Assembly (NCBI GenBank): GCA_027922465.2 | Contig: BQMF02000229.1 | Span: forward strand, 496,001-560,000 | Length of the DNA: 64,000 nucleotides | Source of the DNA: Turritopsis dohrnii | Taxonomy: Eukaryota; Cnidaria; Hydrozoa; Anthoathecata; Oceaniidae | Reading direction: 5' to 3' | Shown: piece by piece, positions 57,656-64,000 of the stretch | How the letters are laid out: every line of letters starts with the position of its first letter | Numbering within the stretch: position 1 is the first letter of the stretch | Program-made: the position numbers and the translations under genes | The notes under the pieces: generated by a model | Databases searched by the model: none | Told to the model about the DNA's origin: nothing | The model's input: only the letters and a program-made list of their open reading frames with translations

Positions 57656-58750
57656 TTATTCATCTAAATTCTCTGAATACATCGTCATAAACTTGGTCAC
57701 AATAGACAATACTGGCAAAGACATGGTCAAAGCTCCAAACGCCATGAAACAAGATGAAAACAACTTTCCAAAAAATGTGACTGGAACGATATCTCCATAA
57801 CCAAGTGTAGTAATCGTTTGTACACCCCACCACAAAGATTGAGGGATACTACTAAACTGATTTGAATTATGATATCCCTCAATAAAATACATGAGACTTC
57901 CTCCAAATATCATCAACATAGCTAAACATAGCAATAGTAGTTGAAGATCTCCAAGGCTTGATTTTATGATACTACCAACAAGTCGTAAGCGAACAGAATG
58001 TTTTGATAAACGATACAATCGTACCACTCGCATGATTTTTAATATTCGTAAAAATCCAATAGATTTAACATTATTCTTTGAAACAAAGATTACAATAAAA
58101 TATGGAATTATGGCCGCCATGTCAAGCCAGTTCATTGAACTTTTTAGAAAAACAGCTTTACTTGGACATGTTAGAAAACGTCCTGTTAACTCAATGAAAA
58201 ACCATATATTCAATGTAAGTTCAATCAAAGCCCAAGGATTTTCCAGAAGATCGTTGCTTTTCACTAGTAACTCTGGCAGTGTTTCTAAACATGTTGTAAT
58301 TACTGATACTGCGATCATTAAAAGTGAAAATATTGCAAACATTCTTGCTGGAAATGATGTTTCTGGATTCTCTAAAAAATTCCACATGTGATTTTTCAAT
58401 CCTTCTGTCATAATAAGGTTGACTGGTTCCGTATCTTCAACGACTCCTTGTTTGTTTTTCATGAATGAAATGCTTTGATTTGGAAGTTGAAAAAAGTTAC
58501 ATTCCGTTTCAAATATTTCCATTGATATATCTGAAGGACAAGATAATATTCCTTCTGACTGGTAAAAATATAAAATGGCGCCAAAACATGATCGATTTCT
58601 ATTGAAGAAATATTGTTTCGATCGCGAACAAAAATATGTATTTCGTTTTGTTTGATCGCCAAGTAACGTCTGTGGATATCTTGAAAGTGTTCTTTCTAAT
58701 GTCTCATAAATTTCGCCACTAATATTGAAAACTATTCTTTGAGAATTCAT
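57656..58750 (-). CDS. Shaker-like voltage-gated K+ channel KvE (mosaic)
   Basis: Intronless, 364 aa, from MNSQRIVFNISGEIYETLER. Approximate segments: T1 5-100, S1 135-155, S2 178-198, S3 213-229, S4 237-258, S5 268-290, pore 303-320, S6 325-352, then 12 residues. S4 is LRILKIMRVVRLYRLSK; the pore is TTLGYGD; S6 is SLPVLSIV. By block it resembles different neighbours: early T1 like KvD, late T1 and linker (58,380-58,540) like KvC, S1-S3 like KvD, S4-S5 like KvB. In the KvC-like block only about three bases differ over 150. This is the pattern of gene conversion or unequal exchange. The frame is intact, so it is probably functional. Confidence 0.93.
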   Translation of the reverse strand: MNSQRIVFNISGEIYETLERTLSRYPQTLLGDQTKRNTYFCSRSKQYFFNRNRSCFGAILYFYQSEGILSCPSDISMEIFETECNFFQLPNQSISFMKNKQGVVEDTEPVNLIMTEGLKNHMWNFLENPETSFPARMFAIFSLLMIAVSVITTCLETLPELLVKSNDLLENPWALIELTLNIWFFIELTGRFLTCPSKAVFLKSSMNWLDMAAIIPYFIVIFVSKNNVKSIGFLRILKIMRVVRLYRLSKHSVRLRLVGSIIKSSLGDLQLLLLCLAMLMIFGGSLMYFIEGYHNSNQFSSIPQSLWWGVQTITTLGYGDIVPVTFFGKLFSSCFMAFGALTMSLPVLSIVTKFMTMYSENLDE

Positions 58751-61747
58751 CCCTTGACCTGCGATATCTCTCTAGAATAATGAAATATATTGGTATCTGT
58801 CAGAATTACAAGATATTTCTACCATTCACAACGTTCGCGAAATATTTAGTACTACACTTTAAAGAAGTCAATCTTGTTATGACATTAGCCTAAATAAAGG
58901 TATTGATAAAAGAGAATTCCTGAAAGTATTTGTGAGCATGTTTGATAAAAAATGGTCACACGTGATTAGAAAGTACAGCAGTTGTAGATAAAAATATTAT
59001 CATTTCATTTTACTGTAACACGTGTTTTTTATTCGTAGTTCTTCATCAAGTCTGAACTTACCGAAAGGATATACTCGAAAACCCACAGACTATGTAAAAA
59101 CCACAAAATCCTAATCCAAATTGAAAATGAACAGCTTACACATATACTGTTTTTCTATCAAAAAAAGTTTGCGTGATCTTCCATGCTATTCAAAACAAAT
59201 CCAAAGACAGTTTTTTCAACATCCTGTGAACATCCAATACATGATATTGAATTAGAACTGTGTTCTTTGTAAAGAAATATTACTTTGAAAATTCTTTCAA
59301 AGTAGCTTTAATATCTTCAATGAAAAAATCCGTTTATCAAGCTTTTTAAAACGTTTAAAATCATATACCTGTAAAGATAATGAACTATTTTATGTAGAGC
59401 TGAGGGTTGCACTATGCTGATGTCAGCAGAAATAGAACAATTGGGAATCGATCTGGGAACGAGCAACCTTTTTATTATTAACACTGCGCTCAAACAAAGT
59501 AAAAAAATGCTTGGCTCTCTCGTGGAGATTGTCTTATTTCTTGACCTTAAGAAATTGTTTTTCATATTTCCTGCAAATTGATTGCTAATGATCAAAGATT
59601 ATTTATGTATCCTGGTATTCTAGCAACAAAATGATGTAGTAATACATTCTCATGTCTGGGAGAAAATGAACTCTCACATGATTTATATATTTTAGATGTG
59701 GTTTTTCCTAAGCACATGTCGGACAGGCTTGGTTCAAAATCAGTTATGTACTTTAAGAATGGATAATTTTCGTTTGAGCCGTCAAACCTTACAGGAGCTT
59801 ATCATACGCTATTGCTAATATTCCGAGTCACGGCCTGAACGAAGAAATAATTTTGCAAAGAAAGGAAAAATATTTTCATCTATGACACCGACCTGGCTTG
59901 ATCGATTTGATATTACATAACTAATATATTCCAACCCAACAGTTTGAAACAATATTACAAAAGCACAAATTAAAACTTAATAGAAGGATAAAGTGTCTTT
60001 CTAAAAACGTTCTTCAAATAACTTTCTTCGCTGTATCTAAGTCTCAGCTTCAATTTTACCTTATGATCCATTTGCTATTATATTATTTCTTTGAATTGTT
60101 TGAATATTTTTCTTTTCTTTTCTTCTTTTAGTAGCCTTTGTTTCCACTGTAAGTAAGCACTTGCCACAGAAAAGCATACTAAGGATAAAAGTGCAATATA
60201 TTGATCAAGGACATATGGTTATATGGTCGATATCGGAAACTGAAGGAACTCATTAATTAAATATATCCGTCATGTAGCTGAAGAACCACATGTCCTTGCC
60301 TACTTTGTTTATTATGCGAAGAAAAAAAAAAGAGAAGAATACTACTAAAACCAAAGACAAATGCGAAATAAATAAGAGAATGCAGATGTCTTTTTCACTT
60401 TCAATATATCTTTCGTCTTTTGTTTGATTTTTTTTTTTTTTTACTTTTCTATTCTCTCTTTTATTCTCGATTCTTTTTGTTCTTTAATTTTTTTTTAATA
60501 TTTGATTGTTCTCGACGCGTCCTATATTTTTCGCATATTTATTACATTTTATTGTTTTAATCTCAGAAAAACAAATAAAAAATAAAAAACCATAAAAAAC
60601 TAAACAAAAACGTTGAGAAATAACAAAAGGCAGATTAATTATCGCCATCCTATTTCAGACGATGAGCAACTGAGATCACTACGAATCTCCTTGAACATTT
60701 AAAACGAGTTAAACTTAAATATTCGTCATGGCCATAAAGATTTTTTTCACCCACGTTCCTATAGCTACATCAACATAGCATCTCAGTGACCACTGGAAAT
60801 AAAGACCGAATATCTTACTAGACCCTAAATTACTTAGCAGACGAGAAATAATTTTGACGAACACCTTCAGACGATTTTCCATTTTCCAACGTTATAACCA
60901 ATAGTCGCGGTTCCATGAAACTTTCAGGGCAATTGATGATGAGCAGAATATTGAAATAGTATTGAAAAGTAAAATTGCAAAGAAGAGATAGCTGCTAAGT
61001 TTCAATTGTTTTTAAAAAACAACAGGATTGCTAATTCTCGGTGAATGATTGATTTGCAGATTTTCAAAAACAACTGAGAAATCATGTGTTTTGTTTCCAT
61101 TTCAAAAATGCATGGAAATGCATGATAGAAAAAAGGAGCCGATTCTCCAACATCAAAGTGTGCTAGGGGAAATAAATCGACCAGAAATTTAATAATTCAT
61201 GTCTCTTACAGAAAACAAGAAAAATTGGTTTAATTTTGAAAATAAAAAATAACAAAAGTTTTTTTTCAAGTTTCATATTTTCTAATTTGCATGATCATAA
61301 TAACTTTTCCAAAAGAAAATTTCTTAATCAATGAAAAATTGGTTAAGAAATGAAAAAGAAGCATTTGTAAAAATAACGTTTTTTGGAACGGTAGATGATC
61401 GATTCAATACGTAAAAGGACGTTAAGTAAACGAAAATTGGACGTAACGTGGACGTAACGATCGATTCGATGCGTAACAGGACGTTAAGTGGACGTAACGG
61501 GAATAAACAGATCTAGAAAGTAAACAAAGACACTCTCCTTCTGCGTATGTTGAAAACATTAAAATATATTAAAATATATAAAATAGCTTTTGAGTGAAAG
61601 GTTAGAAATTCACCATTACAATAAGATCTAAATTTTTCAGTTAAAATCTTTAAAATCTTGTGTTTCCGCTTGCACCATAAAATGAAACAAAAAAACGTAA
61701 CAAACTAATAACAAACACCAAAATTATATACCACATTATTCCAGATC
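58751..61747. other. Intergenic KvE to carnitine acyltransferase
   Basis: No gene is recognised. Contains the dispersed repeat at 59370-59560, T-rich low complexity at about 60,420-60,600, and a short imperfect tandem repeat at about 61,395-61,505 (GATCGATTC(A/G)AT(A/G)CGTAA, GGACGTTAAGT(A/G)). Confidence 0.35.
59370..59560 (+). repeat. Dispersed repeat (TGATGTCAGCA family), copy c
   Basis: It has GCTGAGGGTTGCACTATGCT then GATGTCAGCAGAAATAGAAC. The inverted counterpart is at 43085-43275, and a partial copy is at 22793-22850. Confidence 0.6.
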
Positions 61748-63414
61748 TCATAAATTCGCTGAGTGAATTAAAATATTATTAATCATATCGAAAGCAGTAA
61801 CGATGGATCGGTAGAATTCAGAGCATTTCGTTTCCTTTGATTCTTTCCATGTACTCACACACATATTTACTCTGAAAATAAAACTTATATAAAAACTTTT
61901 TGGAAACAGGGAAATAATAAACAAAACATACACTAACGTAAGGAAAGAAAATTGTTCAGCGTATAAAGCGATAATCTAGCAGTTTGTGCTTTCCGAGTGT
62001 GGCCACTGCCGCCTGTGTTCCAGCCTTAGTCCTGTTATAACACAACACTGTACTCTAATGCTGCATTTAAAAGTAGCTCATTAGTACAACAGGAGTCATG
62101 ACAACATTAACATCGACTTTGTTTTTGTACAGCAATGCTATACGTAGTTTTTGACAGTGAATGAAGTAACAGTTTGACAAGCAGATGGAAACCCAAGGAC
62201 TAAAACACCTCGATTCCTTATTGATGTTTTCTTAATCGATATTATTGTAGACGAAGAACAATTTTAAAAGAAAAAATTACAAACCTGTGCGGTTCGATTG
62301 TGTAAAATGCTCCATAGCCATCATATATGATGGGTGAAATGCCTCTGGTTATTTGAAAAAACCCAGATAAACTCGTCGAGATGACATAATTGCCACTGTA
62401 ACAACAAACGGTGACTGGATGAATAACTTCAATATAGTGACAAGTATAGAAAGTTTATTTATTAAAAAAAATCATGGACACTGAAATAACAATCTTTGGA
62501 CTTAAAAACAAACCAATTTCACTCAACACCACTTAGCAGGTATGAAGAATAATAAAAAATAGTTTCCTTTCGGTCCGCAAAAGTTTTATCTTCCAATGTA
62601 AAAGGGCCCTTATATAAAAAGTATAGGGAATAAGAAAAAAAGTCACAAGTGTTTACCATATTCTCTCAAATAAGCGCCTGGGCGCTTATAAAATTTTTTT
62701 GGAAATTAGGGGGGCGCTTATTAGAGAGGGGCGCTTATAAAAACATTTTGAAATGGTCATGCTAGCTGTGAACGAGGCATTGCTTTTTATTTTTCATGGC
62801 AACGAAATAAGATTTTGTACTTATAACTTAAATTTACACGTCACAAAAATATAGCCTTCCGTTTCTATTACAGAATATTCGGTTTTTGTTCAAAGTTCTA
62901 ATTACCGACCGGGCGCTTATTAATTTATGAGTAATGTTAAGTGACTCCACATCACTCTAATAAGCGCCGGGCGCTTATTGGAGAGGGGCGCTTATAAAAA
63001 TATTTTTGACTAGAAGGGGGCGCTTATTAGAGAGGGGCGCTTACTGGAGAGGGGCGCTAGTTAGAGAGAATACGGTATTCTGAAATTTTGAAAACAATAC
63101 CAGCTTTGTTTATTGCCGAGGGATTGTTGAAAGATAGGTGTTAAAAGAGTTATATTTTGCAAGAAGTTATTCCGAAAACGTTTCGGACATTTCCGGTAAT
63201 ATTTACCTCATTTCCCATCCCTTATCTTTGAACATTTCGGGCAACGGAATATCTATTAACAAACGCATTCAAAACAATATAATATTAAGGCTTGAAAGTT
63301 GAAAAATGTTGTGAGGAAAATTTTTGTCAGATCCTCTTCAAAACTGACCAATTAGAAAGATTTTATCTTCTTTCTCAATGAGTTTTGTCAACATCAGTAA
63401 GTGTCTATCAATTC
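61748..63414 (-). CDS. CROT: Carnitine O-octanoyltransferase-like, last four exons
   Basis: Four minus-strand exons: 63349-63414, 63207-63252, 62285-62395 and 61748-61871. Each has AG and GT at the right places, and the phases fit (codons GAT, AGT and AGA are completed across the three junctions). They encode, in order, IDRHLLMLTKLIEKED, IPLPEMFKDKGWEM, NYVISTSLSGFFQITRG plus YDGYGAFYTIEPH, and VNMCVSTWKESKETKC to the stop. This follows the C-terminal end of choline/carnitine acyltransferases: the DRHLL box, the STS carnitine-binding motif and the GYG segment. It is closest to the peroxisomal octanoyltransferase by memory. The last residues, SANL, resemble the peroxisomal signal of human catalase. 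The catalytic His segment and the rest of the middle are not in the window in the expected place. A MITE sits in the intron 62396-63206. Confidence 0.8.
62654..63077. mobile_element. MITE with GGGCGCTTATTAGAGAG motifs, in intron
   Basis: Ends TACCATATTCTCTC and the inverted GAGAGAATACGGTA, with possible TA target sites. Inside are about eight copies of GGGCGCTTAT(T/A) or its complement near both ends. It lies in the intron between the second- and third-last exons of the carnitine acyltransferase gene. Confidence 0.78.
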
Positions 63415-63475
63415 CTGAAACAATCAAACGATAAAAATGAAAATAAGTAAAGTAAGAAACATGTTATTGATTTAC

Positions 63476-63600
63476 CCAATTCCTTGTTGATTTTGCATAG
63501 TCTTCTAACTTTTTTTGAAGTTCTTTTCCTGGACCAGTTTTAAATAAGTTAACATGAAACTCAGTTTGGAAATATTCATCTTGACTAAGAAATGGTTTCA
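63476..63600 (-). CDS. Carnitine acyltransferase N-terminal exon, out of place
   Basis: A 125-bp exon with acceptor CTATTTTTTAG and donor TTGG/GTAAAT. It encodes KPFLSQDEYFQTEFHVNLFK then GPGKELQKKLEDYAKSTRNW. This matches the segment about 40-90 residues from the start of carnitine octanoyl/acetyltransferases (pattern KPF...EY..T...FK.G.G..LQ..L...A....NW). Its donor ends after a complete codon, while the next exon here (63414) needs one extra base, so direct splicing would shift the frame. About 430 residues of the family are missing between them. The first exon(s) should lie beyond the right edge. Confidence 0.72.
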
Positions 63601-64000
63601 CTAAAAAATAGATTTTACACAAATTTATATTGCTAAATATTGCTGAAGAGCATTTGGCTTGGTTATTCAAGAAATTCATATTCAAAATTAAGGTGTGTGC
63701 GTGTAAGAGAAAAAATCCTTGACTTTTCTGAAATAAATTTTTATGAAAGTAACTCTAAATTTTCCAACTATTTTTTATTTCAGGAAGTGGCTGGGAAGTC
63801 TGTTTATTTTCTAAAAGATTCTTATAGCAGCAAATTAATTATTTAAGTATAAGAAAAAATAATACATATTGATCTTGTTGCCTGTTGATCCTTTTGTTGG
63901 ATTTCTGGGGGGTTTTTTTCTGCTGTCCAAACCTAGCGGTTTTTTGAAATTTCGTGCGTGCGCCTACATGGATTCATTACATCTATGCGTAAAGCCATTT
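63601..64000. other. Right edge, unassigned
   Basis: About 400 bases presumed to be intron upstream of the carnitine acyltransferase exon. No exon is recognised here. Confidence 0.3.

Overview
The window reads as a piece of an A+T-rich metazoan nuclear genome, most probably cnidarian (perhaps a medusozoan). The reasons are intronless Shaker-type Kv genes in a cluster, animal Argonaute genes with GT-AG introns, and a transposon mix typical of aquatic invertebrates: LINEs, BEL/Pao and DIRS-like retroelements, Harbinger, IS3EU-like and many small inverted-repeat elements. There are no bacterial operons, no CRISPR array, and no tRNA or rRNA gene that I could see.

Layout. 1-9.2 kb is transposon debris: a LINE endonuclease split by a second LINE, itself hit by an IS3EU-like element; a tandem pair of 0.9 kb repeats; a MITE; and long unrecognised stretches. 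9.23-22.68 kb is a tandem segmental duplication carrying two nearly identical two-exon Argonaute genes (about 1017 and 979 aa). Both keep the DEDH slicer residues but have Arg where human AGO2 has the guide-stacking Tyr529. The copies differ by insertions: a histone H4 pseudogene and a Lys/Pro/Asp/Glu-rich 9-residue repeat in copy 1; a MITE and a degenerate BEL/Pao element in the presumed 5' UTR intron of copy 2. 22.7-25.1 kb holds three small DNA transposons.

25.6-58.8 kb carries five intronless Shaker-like Kv channel genes (called KvA to KvE here), all on the minus strand and 3 to 11 kb apart. All have a T1 domain, six membrane segments and a very short C-terminal tail. All have a Leu or Ile in the selectivity filter where Val is usual, and PVL instead of PVP in S6. 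KvE is a mosaic of its neighbours, which suggests gene conversion. Between the Kv genes lie a 128-bp satellite invaded by a 2.3 kb element full of AACGTT palindromes, a second IS3EU-like element, a dead DIRS-like element, and a 3.84 kb inverted-repeat element carrying remains of Harbinger and of a cysteine-rich cnidarian repeat protein.

61.7 kb to the right edge (minus strand) contains exons of a peroxisomal carnitine octanoyltransferase-like gene. The last four exons join in phase and end in -ANL, but the exon next to them upstream is the N-terminal one, so the middle of the enzyme is absent. The likely functional content is thus small-RNA effectors, a K+ channel family and one fatty-acyl carnitine gene fragment, in transposon-rich DNA. 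All similarity statements come from recognising families by eye; no search was run.
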